From: Nocardioides marmoriginsengisoli
GTDB taxonomy: Bacteria > Actinomycetota > Actinomycetes > Propionibacteriales > Nocardioidaceae
Assembly (NCBI RefSeq): GCF_003725695.1
Contig: NZ_RJSE01000009.1
Location: 310,001 to 374,000 of the forward strand
Length of the DNA: 64,000 bases
Reading direction: 5' to 3'
Made by a program: the position numbers and the translations under genes
Notes under the pieces: generated by a model
Databases searched by the model: none
What the model saw: the letters and a program-made list of their open reading frames with translations, nothing else
Told to the model about the DNA's origin: nothing
Shown here: piece by piece, positions 34,847-43,560 of the stretch
Layout: each line of letters opens with the position of its first letter
Numbering within the stretch: the stretch's first letter is position 1

Positions 34847-35821
34847 CTACTCCGACGCCTCGCGACGCAACCAGTACCCGGCGAACGAGGCGGCCAGCAG
34901 GGTCAGGCCGGTCACCATCACGCCGCCGATCACGCCGAGGTCGCCCGAGGTCCAGTCGCTGACCGCCTCGGGGACCACGAAGGTGATCCCGACGACGGCC
35001 GCGGTCAGGTACGGCCAGGCCAGCTGGGCCAGGTACATCAGCACCGAGCCGACCACGATGCCGGCGGTGAGCACGTAGCCGAGGGCGTGCCGGTCGCTGG
35101 CCAGCGCGATGAACTGGGCGCCGAAGACAGCCGTCGAGCACCCCAGCGACCGGGCGATCGTGCGCTGCGCGAACAGTCCGGACTCGGTGACCACCAGCCA
35201 GATCACGCCCACGAAGAAGAACGCGCCGCCGACGCCGAGCGCCTCCTCGTCCAGGGACGCGGCCCAGGTCGGTGCCGCCACCAGGGCACCGCCGAGGACG
35301 GCGAGCAGACCGGCCGCCGAGGAGGCGAGCCGGTAGCCGACGAAGCCCACCAGCATGGTGACCAGGCCACCGGCGAACCCGGGCCAGTAGGTGTCGAAGG
35401 AGCCGTCGTGGATCGCGTCGACCGCGATCGCCACCGCGAACCCAGCGGTCACCGCGGCACCGGCGAGCAGCGTGCCGGCCAGCCTGCGCCGTACCTCGTT
35501 GCCCGCCAGCACGGCCAGCGAACCCCGGGCGACCAGCCCGGCGCCGCCGAGGATCGCGGTCACCAGCACCATCGCGACGACCTGCCCGACCTCGCCGAGG
35601 TCGTCCCAGGTCTGCGCCATGAAGAGCAGCCCGGCCGCGAGCACCAGGGCGGCGCCGAGGTAGGCGACCACCTCGACCAGCTTCGGCAGCCCCGCCTGGG
35701 CCTCGACCTTCGGGGCCTCGAGGCCGCCGGCGACGACACCGCGAGCGCGTTCGGCGTCCTCGGGACGGACCAGTCCCTGAGCGACGAGGGCCTCCGTGAC
35801 CCGATCCACAGCAGAGTTCAT
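34847..35821 (-). CDS. Polytopic membrane protein, DUF2157-like
   Basis: A 324-residue protein with a soluble N-terminus (about 1-50, including AQGLVRPEDAERARGVV) and about ten hydrophobic helices after it. The layout resembles DUF2157-type membrane proteins of unknown role, but I am not certain of the family. The ATG at 35821 is preferred over an upstream ATG because residues before it lack protein character. It is convergent with the fadH-like gene, with one base between the stops. Confidence 0.68.
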   Translation of the reverse strand: MNSAVDRVTEALVAQGLVRPEDAERARGVVAGGLEAPKVEAQAGLPKLVEVVAYLGAALVLAAGLLFMAQTWDDLGEVGQVVAMVLVTAILGGAGLVARGSLAVLAGNEVRRRLAGTLLAGAAVTAGFAVAIAVDAIHDGSFDTYWPGFAGGLVTMLVGFVGYRLASSAAGLLAVLGGALVAAPTWAASLDEEALGVGGAFFFVGVIWLVVTESGLFAQRTIARSLGCSTAVFGAQFIALASDRHALGYVLTAGIVVGSVLMYLAQLAWPYLTAAVVGITFVVPEAVSDWTSGDLGVIGGVMVTGLTLLAASFAGYWLRREASE

Positions 35822-35896
35822 GGCGCCTACCGTCCCAGGATCGGGGCAGGACGGCCAGCACTTCACCGCAATCGGCGTCCCGGGCGCCTCGACGCT

Positions 35897-36823
35897 CTAC
35901 GCGTGCTCGGTGTCGTGCTCGTGATCCCGGTGCGAGGCAGGCTCCACCTGGAAGGTCGCGTGGTCGATCCCGAAGTGCGCCTCGACGCAGCCGGTCAGGT
36001 CGTCGAGCACCTGGCCGACCCCGCGCTCGGCGAGCGCCTCGTCGGTCACGGTGATGTGCGCCGACAGCGCCGGCATCCCGCTGGTGATCGTCCAGGCGTG
36101 CAGGTCGTGGACGTCGACGACCCCGTCCATCGCGCACAGGTGCCGGCGGACCTCCTCGACGTCGAGGTCGCGCGGCGCCGACTCCAGCAGGATCCCGCCG
36201 GCCTCGCGCAGCAGCGCCCAGGCGCGGGGCAGCACCAGCGCGGCGATCACCAGGGACGCGATCGAGTCGGCCCGGAGGAAACCGGTGGTGGCGACGAGGA
36301 CACCGGCGACGATCGCGGCGACCGATCCGAAGGTGTCGCTGAGCACCTCGAGGTAGGCGCCCTTCATGTTCAGCGAGGAGTCCTTGCGGCGGGTCAGGAT
36401 CACCACCGAGACCACGTTCGCCGCCAGGCCGATCGCGGCGAAGACCAGCATCTGCCCGGCGTCGACGTCGGCCGGGTCGAGCAGGCGACGGGTGCCGGCC
36501 ACCGCGAGGTAGCTGCAGACACCGAGCAGGACCAGCGCGTTGATCACCGCCGCGAGGATCTCGACCCGGTGGTAGCCGAAGGTGCGGCGCGGGCTGGCCG
36601 GCCGGGTGGCGATCAACGAGGCCGACAGGGCGATCAGGATCCCGGCGGCATCGGTGAGCATGTGGCCGGCGTCGGCCAGCAGCGCCAGCGAGCCGCTCCA
36701 CCAGGCGCCGAGCGCCTCGACCACGACCACGGTCGAGGTGACCGCGAGGACCAGGACCAGGCGTCGACGGTCCTCGGCACGCCCGCCGGCGTGCGAGTGA
36801 TCGTGCGAATGTCCGGCTCCCAT
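35897..36823 (-). CDS. Cation diffusion facilitator family metal exporter
   Basis: A 308-residue zinc/cobalt/iron antiporter. The N-terminus is His-rich (GAGHSHDHSHAGG), six membrane helices follow, and the metal-site residues lie in LLADAGHMLTDAAG (HxxxD, near residue 55) and EVLSDTFGSVAA (near residue 160). The cytoplasmic C-terminal domain has HDLHAWTIT and ends in a further His/Asp cluster (HRDHEHDTEHA). TATCCT ends 6 nt before the ATG, giving a leaderless pattern. Confidence 0.92.
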   Translation of the reverse strand: MGAGHSHDHSHAGGRAEDRRRLVLVLAVTSTVVVVEALGAWWSGSLALLADAGHMLTDAAGILIALSASLIATRPASPRRTFGYHRVEILAAVINALVLLGVCSYLAVAGTRRLLDPADVDAGQMLVFAAIGLAANVVSVVILTRRKDSSLNMKGAYLEVLSDTFGSVAAIVAGVLVATTGFLRADSIASLVIAALVLPRAWALLREAGGILLESAPRDLDVEEVRRHLCAMDGVVDVHDLHAWTITSGMPALSAHITVTDEALAERGVGQVLDDLTGCVEAHFGIDHATFQVEPASHRDHEHDTEHA

Positions 36824-36862
36824 GCGCCCAGGATAGTGACCGGGAGTACTACCGTTCCTCAG

Positions 36863-37426
36863 GTGGACTCCGCACCGGTCCCCGCGGCCGCGAGCAACCT
36901 GCCCATGACCGGCATCATCGTGCCGGTTCGTGAGGCGGAGACCCTGGTGCGCGCCCGGATGCTCCAGGTCACCCCGGAGCTGCTGCCGCAGGACCGGAGC
37001 CTGGTCGCGCACATCACCCTGCTGGCGCCGTTCCACCCCGAGAGCGACGTCGACGACGCGATCGTCGAGCACCTGGCCGGGTTCTTCGCCGAGGTGACCC
37101 CGTTCGGGTTCGAGCTCACCGAGCTCTGCGAGTTCCCCCGTGGCATCACCTACCTCGCACCCGAGCCGGCCAGCACGTTTCGCCGGCTCACCGCCGAGCT
37201 GCACCGGCAGTTCCCCGAGTTCCCGCCGTACGGGGGCGAGTTCGACGACATCGTCCCGCACCTGACGGTGCCGCTCACGCCGGGCGAGACCACCGACGAC
37301 CTGCGCACGGCCCTCGGGTCGATGCTGCCGATCCATGCATTCGCCCGCGAGGCACTCCTCGTCCACGCTGAAGAAGGGGCCACCCACGTGATCGCCACAT
37401 TCCCGTTCGGAACGACCGCGGCATGA
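36863..37426 (+). CDS. 2'-5' RNA ligase family (2H phosphoesterase) protein
   Basis: A 187-residue 2H-superfamily protein. The two catalytic His-x-Thr motifs are AHITLLAPF near residue 53 and PHLTVPL near residue 133, separated by the usual distance. Family members hydrolyse or ligate 2',5' or cyclic phosphates on RNA or nucleotides. The GTG at 36863 is supported by TACCGT 7 nt upstream, but an ATG at 36905 also fits the domain start. The stop overlaps the following ABC-like gene by 4 bp. Confidence 0.8.
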   Translation: MDSAPVPAAASNLPMTGIIVPVREAETLVRARMLQVTPELLPQDRSLVAHITLLAPFHPESDVDDAIVEHLAGFFAEVTPFGFELTELCEFPRGITYLAPEPASTFRRLTAELHRQFPEFPPYGGEFDDIVPHLTVPLTPGETTDDLRTALGSMLPIHAFAREALLVHAEEGATHVIATFPFGTTAA

Positions 37427-38121
37427 CCGGCCTGGAGGCGGTCGGCGTCTGGGTCGCCGACAGCCGGCGCACCCTGATGCCGCCGACCACGTTCGCGGTC
37501 TCCGCCGGCGAGATCGTGGTCGTGTACGGCGACCCCGGCCACCAGCACACGCTGCTCGCCCTGGCGCTCGGCGGCCGGTTGGTGCCGGCCGGCGGCGAGG
37601 TGCTGCTCGACGGCGACGACACCCTTGCCGCTTTGCAGCGCTCGGTCGCGCTGGTCGACGTACCGGGGGTGAGCGAGCCGGACGACATCAGCCGGCTCGG
37701 CACCATCGTCGGCGAGGAGCTGGCGATGGCCGGGCGCCCGGCCCGTGCCGCGCACGTCGAGACCTGGCTGACCGCGAACGGGCTCTGGGCGCGGCGCAAG
37801 GATCGGATGGAGGACCTGCCACCGGGGACGCGGAGCCTTGCGCTGGCCCGCCTGGCGACGCAGCGCTCCGGACTGGCCTGCCTGGTGCTGGCGCTCCCCG
37901 AGCGGCACGGGATCGACGCCGACGGCTGGCTGGAGACGGCGACCTGGCTGGCGGGTGAGGGCTTCGCCGTCGTCGCCACCACCTCGGTCGGCGTGGCCCG
38001 GCAGATCGAGGCGCTGGCCCCGCAGGTGCGGACGGTGCGCTTCGGCAACACCGAGTTCCGCGAACCCGAGCAACCCGACGAACCCGGCGACCCGTTCACC
38101 CCTGAGGAGGTCCGGCCATGA
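37423..38121 (+). CDS. Degenerate ABC ATPase-like protein paired with YhgE/Pip
   Basis: A 232-residue protein with the outline of an ABC nucleotide-binding domain but damaged motifs. At the Walker A place it reads VVYGDPGHQHTLLAL (about 34-48), without the Gly-Lys-Ser/Thr. The signature place reads LPPGTRSLALARLA (about 132-145), and Walker B reads LVLALPERHG without the Asp-Glu pair. It is therefore unlikely to hydrolyse ATP. It overlaps both neighbours by ATGA, so it is produced together with the YhgE/Pip membrane protein and may act as its non-catalytic partner. Confidence 0.75.
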   Translation: MTGLEAVGVWVADSRRTLMPPTTFAVSAGEIVVVYGDPGHQHTLLALALGGRLVPAGGEVLLDGDDTLAALQRSVALVDVPGVSEPDDISRLGTIVGEELAMAGRPARAAHVETWLTANGLWARRKDRMEDLPPGTRSLALARLATQRSGLACLVLALPERHGIDADGWLETATWLAGEGFAVVATTSVGVARQIEALAPQVRTVRFGNTEFREPEQPDEPGDPFTPEEVRP

Positions 38122-40013
38122 CCGCGCTCCGGATGGCATTCACCGAGCTGCAGCGGATCACCTCCGGGCGGCTGCGACGACTCTCGGTCCTCGCCCTGGT
38201 CCTCGTGCCGACCCTGTACGGCGGCCTGTACCTCTACGCGAACCACGACCCCTACAAGAACCTGGACCAGGTCCCGGCCGCCCTGGTCGTGCTCGACGAC
38301 GGCGCCACCGACCCGTCCGGGAACCCGCTGAACGCCGGGCGCGAGGTAGCCGATCAGCTCCTCGACAGCGAGTCCTTCGCCTGGCACGAGGTCGGTGCGA
38401 CGGCGGCGGAGGACGGCGTCAGCGAAGGGCGCTACTCGTTCGCGCTCACCATCCCGGCGGACTTCTCCGCGGCGCTCACCTCGTCGGCCCGGTTCGATCC
38501 CGAGCAGGCCCGGCTGACGATGACCACCAACGACGCGAACTCCTACCTGTCCACCACGATCGCCGACAAGGTCACCAGCAACGTGCGTGAAGCGCTGAGC
38601 GAGCGGGTCAGCAGCGAGGCGGCCAGCCAGTTCCTGCTCGGCTTCGGCGAGGTCCGCGGCTCGCTGACCGAAGCCGCCGACGGCGCCGGGAAGATCGCCG
38701 CGGGCGCCGGGAAGGCTCGGACGGGCAGCGCCCAGCTCGCGAAGGGAACGACCCGGCTGCGGTCGGGAGCGGCCGAGCTGGCCACCGGTCTCGGCACCTT
38801 GCGGTCCCGGACGGCGGCACTGCCGCGCCAGACCGACGCCCTCGCCGACGGCGCCGCCCAGGTGGCTGCCGGCAACGCCCGGATCGCCCAGGTCGGCGAC
38901 AACCTCGCGGCGTTCTCGGAGGCGGCGCGCAACTCCTACTACGACCACCGGGCCGAGCTGATGAACCGGATGGCGGCGATCGGCCTGACCCAGGCGCAGC
39001 AGAACCAGATCCTGGCGATCTACAACGAGCTCGAACGTCCGGTCGTCGCCGCCGACGGGGCGGTCCAGGACGGTGCCGCCGACCTGCGCCGGCTCTCCCG
39101 CGGGGCCAACCAGGTGTCCACCGGTGCCCGCTCGCTGGCCAACGCGATGCCGGCGCTGGTCACCGGGATCAGCGATGCCGGGGCCGGGGCGGCTCGGTTG
39201 CGCACCGGGACGAACCAGCTCGCGAGCGGAGCGAAGACGCTCGACACCGGCCTCGGCGACCTCACGACCGGTGCACGCACGCTCTCCGAGAAGCTCACCG
39301 CGGGTCTGGCCGACATCCCCGACGTGGACGCGGACCAGCGCGAGCGGATCGCCGCCACGATCGGTGACCCGGTGGCGATCAGCAACGTCGCGGAGACCAA
39401 GGCCGCGTCGTACGGGGCGGGGCTGGCGCCGTTCTTCATGGGGCTGGCGGCCTGGATCGGCGCCTACGTGCTGTTCCTGCTGGTGCGGCCGCTCTCGAAG
39501 CGGGCGATGGCGGCGAACCAGGCACCGTTCCGGGTCGCGTTCGGCGGCTGGCTGACCCCGGCGCTGGTCGGCGTGGTCCAGGTGACGGCACTGCTGGGCG
39601 TGGTCGCGCTCGCGGTGAAGATCGTCCCGGAGAACCTGCTCGGGACCTGGCTGTTCCTGATCCTGATGTCGGCCACCTTCGTCGCGATCGTGCACGCGCT
39701 GAACGCGTGGTTCGGGTCGGCCGGGCAGTTCCTCGGGTTGGTGCTGATGGTGCTGCAGCTGGTCACCGCCGGCGGGACGTTCCCGTGGCAGACGATCCCG
39801 CAGCCGCTGCACGGCCTGCACCACCTGCTGCCGATGAGCTACGCGGTCGACGGTCTCCGGCAGCTGATGTACGGCGGGCTCTCCACGCTCGTGGTCCGCG
39901 ACGCGCTGGTCCTGCTCGCCTGGCTCTGCCTCGCGATCGCCGCCTCGACCTGGGCCGCCCGCCGCCAGCGCATCTGGACCGTCCAGCGCGTCAAACCCGA
40001 CCTCGTCCTCTAA
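38118..40013 (+). CDS. YhgE/Pip family membrane protein (ABC-2-like)
   Basis: A 631-residue membrane protein. One N-terminal helix (about 22-40), a long extracytoplasmic region, then about five helices from residue 430 to the end. The extracellular part contains repeated coiled units such as LAKGTTRLRSGAAELATGL and GANQVSTGARSLANA, the hallmark of YhgE/Pip proteins (phage-receptor and ESX-like secretion-linked family). It is coupled to a degenerate ABC-type ATPase (ATGA overlap), an arrangement seen in actinobacteria. Transported substrate unknown. Confidence 0.88.
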   Translation: MTALRMAFTELQRITSGRLRRLSVLALVLVPTLYGGLYLYANHDPYKNLDQVPAALVVLDDGATDPSGNPLNAGREVADQLLDSESFAWHEVGATAAEDGVSEGRYSFALTIPADFSAALTSSARFDPEQARLTMTTNDANSYLSTTIADKVTSNVREALSERVSSEAASQFLLGFGEVRGSLTEAADGAGKIAAGAGKARTGSAQLAKGTTRLRSGAAELATGLGTLRSRTAALPRQTDALADGAAQVAAGNARIAQVGDNLAAFSEAARNSYYDHRAELMNRMAAIGLTQAQQNQILAIYNELERPVVAADGAVQDGAADLRRLSRGANQVSTGARSLANAMPALVTGISDAGAGAARLRTGTNQLASGAKTLDTGLGDLTTGARTLSEKLTAGLADIPDVDADQRERIAATIGDPVAISNVAETKAASYGAGLAPFFMGLAAWIGAYVLFLLVRPLSKRAMAANQAPFRVAFGGWLTPALVGVVQVTALLGVVALAVKIVPENLLGTWLFLILMSATFVAIVHALNAWFGSAGQFLGLVLMVLQLVTAGGTFPWQTIPQPLHGLHHLLPMSYAVDGLRQLMYGGLSTLVVRDALVLLAWLCLAIAASTWAARRQRIWTVQRVKPDLVL

Positions 40014-40121
40014 CGTCGAATAGGCCGGATTGGACCTTCGAGTGGGCCGGTTTCGTCGGCGAGCTGCGCAGATCGGGCCCACTCGACGTACCGAAAGGGC
40101 CTCTTCGACGAGAATGGGGAC

Positions 40122-40892
40122 GTGAGCATCGAGGTACGGCGGGGGGACGAGCGGTTCGTGACCCGGGCCGAGGGGCGCACGACCCGGCACTCGTTCTCCT
40201 TCGGGTCCCACTACGACCCGGCGAACCTCGGCTTCGCGGCGATGACCGCGCTCAACGACGAGGAGCTCCCCGACGGGACCGGCTACCCCGACCACGCACA
40301 CGCGGACACCGAGATCGTCACCTGGGTGCTGGACGGTGCGCTCCGGCACACCGACGCGGCCGGCAACACCGGGCTGCTGCTCCCCGGTGACGTCCAGCGG
40401 ATCAGCGCCGGAGCCGGGATCGTGCACGCCGAGGTCACCGAGCCCGGCGTGCGCACCCGCTTCCTGCAGACCTGGTTGCGCCCCGACGAGTCCGGCGGAG
40501 CGGCGTCGTACGCGGTCTCCCGGGGCGGGACCGGGAGCGACCTCACCGAGGTGGTCGGGCCGGGCGGGCTCGGCCTCGGGGTAGCCGGGGCCCGGCTGTA
40601 CGTCGCCACGGCGGCCGCCGGCGAGATCCGGCTCCCGGACGCCCCGCTGCTGCACGTGTTCGTCGCGGACGGGCAGGTCGAGGTCGGCGCGGTCCGGCTC
40701 ACCGCCGGTGACGCTCGGCGGGGCGAGCACGGCGCCGGCGTGCTCGACGCGAACGACGCCGCCCGTCGACAGGACGAGCGCCCCGGCACCACGCTCCGCG
40801 CGGGCGACGCCGCCCGGCTGGCCGACCACGGCGAGAGCACCCTGCGGGTCCTCGAGGCGGGGCCGGTAGCGGTCTGGGCCTTCGGCACGTGA
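40122..40892 (+). CDS. Pirin family protein (bicupin)
   Basis: A 256-residue iron-binding cupin. The N-terminal cupin has HSFSFGSHYDPANLGF and HAHADTEIVTWVLDGALRH (His and Glu ligands, about residues 56-75), then GDVQRISAGAGIVHAEV. Pirins act as redox-sensitive cofactors or quercetinase-like enzymes; which applies here is unclear. The GTG start follows a weak -10-like GAGAAT by 6 nt. It is a single gene between the YhgE and FkbM genes. Confidence 0.87.
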   Translation: MSIEVRRGDERFVTRAEGRTTRHSFSFGSHYDPANLGFAAMTALNDEELPDGTGYPDHAHADTEIVTWVLDGALRHTDAAGNTGLLLPGDVQRISAGAGIVHAEVTEPGVRTRFLQTWLRPDESGGAASYAVSRGGTGSDLTEVVGPGGLGLGVAGARLYVATAAAGEIRLPDAPLLHVFVADGQVEVGAVRLTAGDARRGEHGAGVLDANDAARRQDERPGTTLRAGDAARLADHGESTLRVLEAGPVAVWAFGT

Positions 40893-40953
40893 AGGACACC
40901 GATCGCCGGTATCGTTCGCGGCACCGCCCAGGGAAGTACCGAGGAGAACGACT

Positions 40954-41730
40954 GTGACGAACCGTGCCGAAGGCCGTGGTGGCCGGCTGGTCGACCAGGC
41001 CAAGGTGGCCCTGCACTCCGCGCTCCAGAAGCGGAACCTGGACCTGGTCCGGAACCCGTTCCCGGTGCAGGTCGCGACCGCGATGAAGTGGCTTGAGCTC
41101 GGCACCGTGCTCGACATCGGCGGCAACATCGGCCAGTACGGCGCCGCCCTGCGCGCCAGCGGCTACCAGGGCCGGATCATTTCCGCCGAGCCGCTCAGCG
41201 ACGCCTTCCCGCACCTCGCCCGCCGGGCCGCGAACGACTCCGGCTGGACGACGCTGAACACCGCCGTCGGCTCGGCGCCCGGGGAGATCGAGATCAACGT
41301 CTCCGCGAACTCCTACTCCAGCTCGATCCTGCCGATGACCGACGCGCACAGCCTGGCCGCGCCCGGGTCGGAGTACGTCCGGTCCGAGAAGGTCGCGATG
41401 ACGACCATCGCCGAGATCCTCGGGTCCCAGGGCGTCGACCCGGCGAAGACCCTTCTCAAGATCGACACCCAGGGGTACGAGGGCGCCGTCCTGGACGGTG
41501 CCGGCGACGCGCTGGCGCAGTTCGCGGCCGTTCAGCTCGAGCTCTCCATGGTGCCCCTGTACGACGGCGCCCCGCTCTTCGAGGACCTCGTCCAGCGGAT
41601 GACGGAGGCAGGGTTCGGGATCTTCGCGCTCGAGGGCGGGTTCGGCGACCCGCGCACCGGCCGGATGCTCCAGTGCGACGGGTTCTTCGTCCGCAACGAG
41701 CTGATGCCGGACCCCTCCGGCACGTTCTAG
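40954..41730 (+). CDS. FkbM family methyltransferase
   Basis: A 258-residue SAM-dependent methyltransferase. The SAM loop is VLDIGGNIGQYGAALRASGY (about 50-69), then AEPLSDAFPHLA, and the family motif KIDTQGYEGAVLDGA near residue 170. FkbM-type enzymes O-methylate sugars, polyketides or lipids. The GTG at 40954 has GAGGAGA 7 nt upstream. No biosynthetic cluster surrounds it, so the acceptor cannot be guessed. Confidence 0.88.
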   Translation: MTNRAEGRGGRLVDQAKVALHSALQKRNLDLVRNPFPVQVATAMKWLELGTVLDIGGNIGQYGAALRASGYQGRIISAEPLSDAFPHLARRAANDSGWTTLNTAVGSAPGEIEINVSANSYSSSILPMTDAHSLAAPGSEYVRSEKVAMTTIAEILGSQGVDPAKTLLKIDTQGYEGAVLDGAGDALAQFAAVQLELSMVPLYDGAPLFEDLVQRMTEAGFGIFALEGGFGDPRTGRMLQCDGFFVRNELMPDPSGTF

Positions 41731-41822
41731 CGTTCCCGGACTCGCTCGCACCCGGACTTGCTCCGACCCGGACGCGGGCGCGCACACGCAGACGCGCACG
41801 CCAACCCGGACGCGCGCGCCAA

Positions 41823-41897
41823 CCGGACGTCGAGCTTGTCGAGACGTGGTGACGTCCGCGCAGACTCGCACCGCATCTCTACAGGCTCGATGTCCGG
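41823..41897. terminator. Convergent terminator built from two opposed dispersed repeats
   Basis: A reverse-oriented repeat (41823-41846, GGACGTCGAGCTTGTCGAGA core) and a forward copy (41874-41897, CATCTCTACAGGCTCGATGT core) can pair at 20 of 24 positions. They sit between the 3' ends of the FkbM gene and the minus-strand flavoprotein gene, the place for a two-way terminator. The rest of this 173-bp gap is degenerate CCGGACGCG-type sequence without a gene. Confidence 0.6.
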
Positions 41898-41903
41898 ACC
41901 CAG

Positions 41904-43508
41904 CTAGGGGATCAGCACCCCGGGGTTCAGGACCCCCGTCGGGTCGATCCGCTCCTTGACCGCGCGCAGCATCTCGACACCGACCGGGCCGATCTCCTCG
42001 GCCAACCACGGCTTGTGGTCCTGGCCGACGGCGTGATGGTGGGTGATCGACGCGCCGTTGTGCACCATCGCGTCCGACGCGGCAGCCTTGGCCGCGAGCC
42101 ACTGCGGGAGCGGCTCCTCCGACGCCTTCGTCGCGACGGTGAAGTAGAGCGACGCACCCGTCTCGTAGACGTGCGAGATGTGGCAGAGCACCAGGGTCTC
42201 GGCACCGAGCGAGGCGACCAGGGCATCCTTGACCGCGGTGTAGACGTGGTCGAGGTTCGACCAGAAGGTAACCGTCTCCATCGTCTCGACGAGCACGCCG
42301 ACATCGAGGAGCGAGTCCCGCAGGTACGGGCCGTGGAAGCGACCGTCGGCCCAGGCCTGACCGCTGTCGGGGCCCTGGTTCTCGCCGCCGAGTCCGGCGA
42401 GCAGCGCGGTGACCGCGGCCTTCTTCGCCTCGACCGCAGCCGGGGTGCCCTCGTAGCCGGTGATCATCAGGCAGCCGCCGGCCGACTCCCCGCCGACCTC
42501 GCTCGGCTTCGCCAGGTTGATCGCGGTCTCGTTCTCGTCGGAGAGCCGGAGCACGGTCGGCAGCATGCCGGCCTGGGCGAGCGTGCGCATCGCGGCCGCG
42601 CCCTCGGCGAACGACGGCCAGCGCCAGCCCTCGTAGGTGCGGACCTCGGGCAGCGGGCGGACCCGGACCCGGACGGCGGTGACGACACCGAACGCGCCCT
42701 CCGAACCCATCACGAGCTCGCGCAGGTCGGGTCCGGCGGCGTTGGCCGGCGAGTTCCCGAGCTCCAGCGTCCCCTGCGGGGTCGCGACCTTGAGGCCGAC
42801 GACGAGCGAGTCGAAGCGGCCGTAGCCGGCGGAGGACTGACCGGAGGACCGGGTCACCGCGAAGCCGCCGATCGAGGCGTACTGGAACGACTGCGGGAAG
42901 TGGCCCAGGGTCAGCCCCTCGGCCGCGAGCAGCGCCTCGGCGGCCGGACCGCGCAGGCCCGGTTCGAGGACGACGGTCATCGAGTCGCGGTCGACCTCGA
43001 CGAGCTTGTCGAAGCGGAGCAGGTCCAGGCTGACCACCCCGGCGAAGCCGTCGCGACGAGCGGCCAAGCCGCCGACGACCGACGTACCGCCACCGAAGGG
43101 CACCAGCGCGACGTGGCGGCGTACGGCCCAGTCGATGAGCGCGACGACCTCGTCGTGGTTCGCCGGGCGGACGACGGCGTCCGGGGAGTCCGAGCCGTCG
43201 CCGCTGCGGATCTTCAGCATGTCCGGCGTCGACTTGCCGCGGGTGCGGTGCAGCCGGGTCTCGTGGTCGGTGAGGACGTGGGCGGCGCCGACGATCTCGG
43301 CGAGCTCGGCCACCAGGTCGGCGGCCAGCGGCTCGGTGAGCCGGACGTCGGCGGGGGCGACCGCCGGGGTCTCGCGGGTGCCGATGAAGGTGTCGACCAG
43401 GGCGAAGGCGGACTCGGCGAGCGGGCCGGCCTCGGCCGGGTCACCCCAGCGGGACCAGTGCATCTCGGCGGCGGTCGGGTCGGAGATGGGGCTCGGGTGC
43501 GTCGTCAT
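41904..43508 (-). CDS. FAD-binding oxidase, alkyldihydroxyacetonephosphate synthase-like
   Basis: A 534-residue flavoprotein of the VAO/PCMH fold. The FAD domain shows VPFGGGTSVVGGL (about 138-150) and SIGGFAVTRSSGQSSAGYGR near residue 212; the C-terminal substrate domain ends IDPTGVLNPGVL. The His-His-His in THHHAVGQDH near the end matches the catalytic region of AGPS proteins. It resembles Rv2251, which in Mycobacterium tuberculosis also lies next to a TetR gene and glpD1. Role: probably a glycerol-ether or glycerophosphate-linked oxidation. Confidence 0.88.
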   Translation of the reverse strand: MTTHPSPISDPTAAEMHWSRWGDPAEAGPLAESAFALVDTFIGTRETPAVAPADVRLTEPLAADLVAELAEIVGAAHVLTDHETRLHRTRGKSTPDMLKIRSGDGSDSPDAVVRPANHDEVVALIDWAVRRHVALVPFGGGTSVVGGLAARRDGFAGVVSLDLLRFDKLVEVDRDSMTVVLEPGLRGPAAEALLAAEGLTLGHFPQSFQYASIGGFAVTRSSGQSSAGYGRFDSLVVGLKVATPQGTLELGNSPANAAGPDLRELVMGSEGAFGVVTAVRVRVRPLPEVRTYEGWRWPSFAEGAAAMRTLAQAGMLPTVLRLSDENETAINLAKPSEVGGESAGGCLMITGYEGTPAAVEAKKAAVTALLAGLGGENQGPDSGQAWADGRFHGPYLRDSLLDVGVLVETMETVTFWSNLDHVYTAVKDALVASLGAETLVLCHISHVYETGASLYFTVATKASEEPLPQWLAAKAAASDAMVHNGASITHHHAVGQDHKPWLAEEIGPVGVEMLRAVKERIDPTGVLNPGVLIP

Positions 43509-43509
43509 G

Positions 43510-43544
43510 TGTTACAGTGTTACATATGATGTCCCACTGTCACA
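43510..43544. promoter_or_regulatory. Shared operator region of the flavoprotein and TetR genes
   Basis: TGTTACAGTG and CACTGTCACA pair at 9 of 10 positions across 15 nt. On the minus strand TGTAACAC is repeated twice in tandem just before the flavoprotein ATG. A TetR bound here would control both divergent genes. Confidence 0.6.
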
Positions 43545-43560
43545 ACCCTGGGTTTGCCGG

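Noticed and set aside
34293-36701. An 802-codon minus-strand frame
   Set aside because: It crosses the ends of the fadH-like gene, the DUF2157-like gene and the CDF gene in other frames and has no family features.
37275-41129. A 1,284-codon minus-strand frame
   Set aside because: It runs antisense through five well-supported plus-strand genes and shows only Arg/Gly/Pro-rich shadow sequence.
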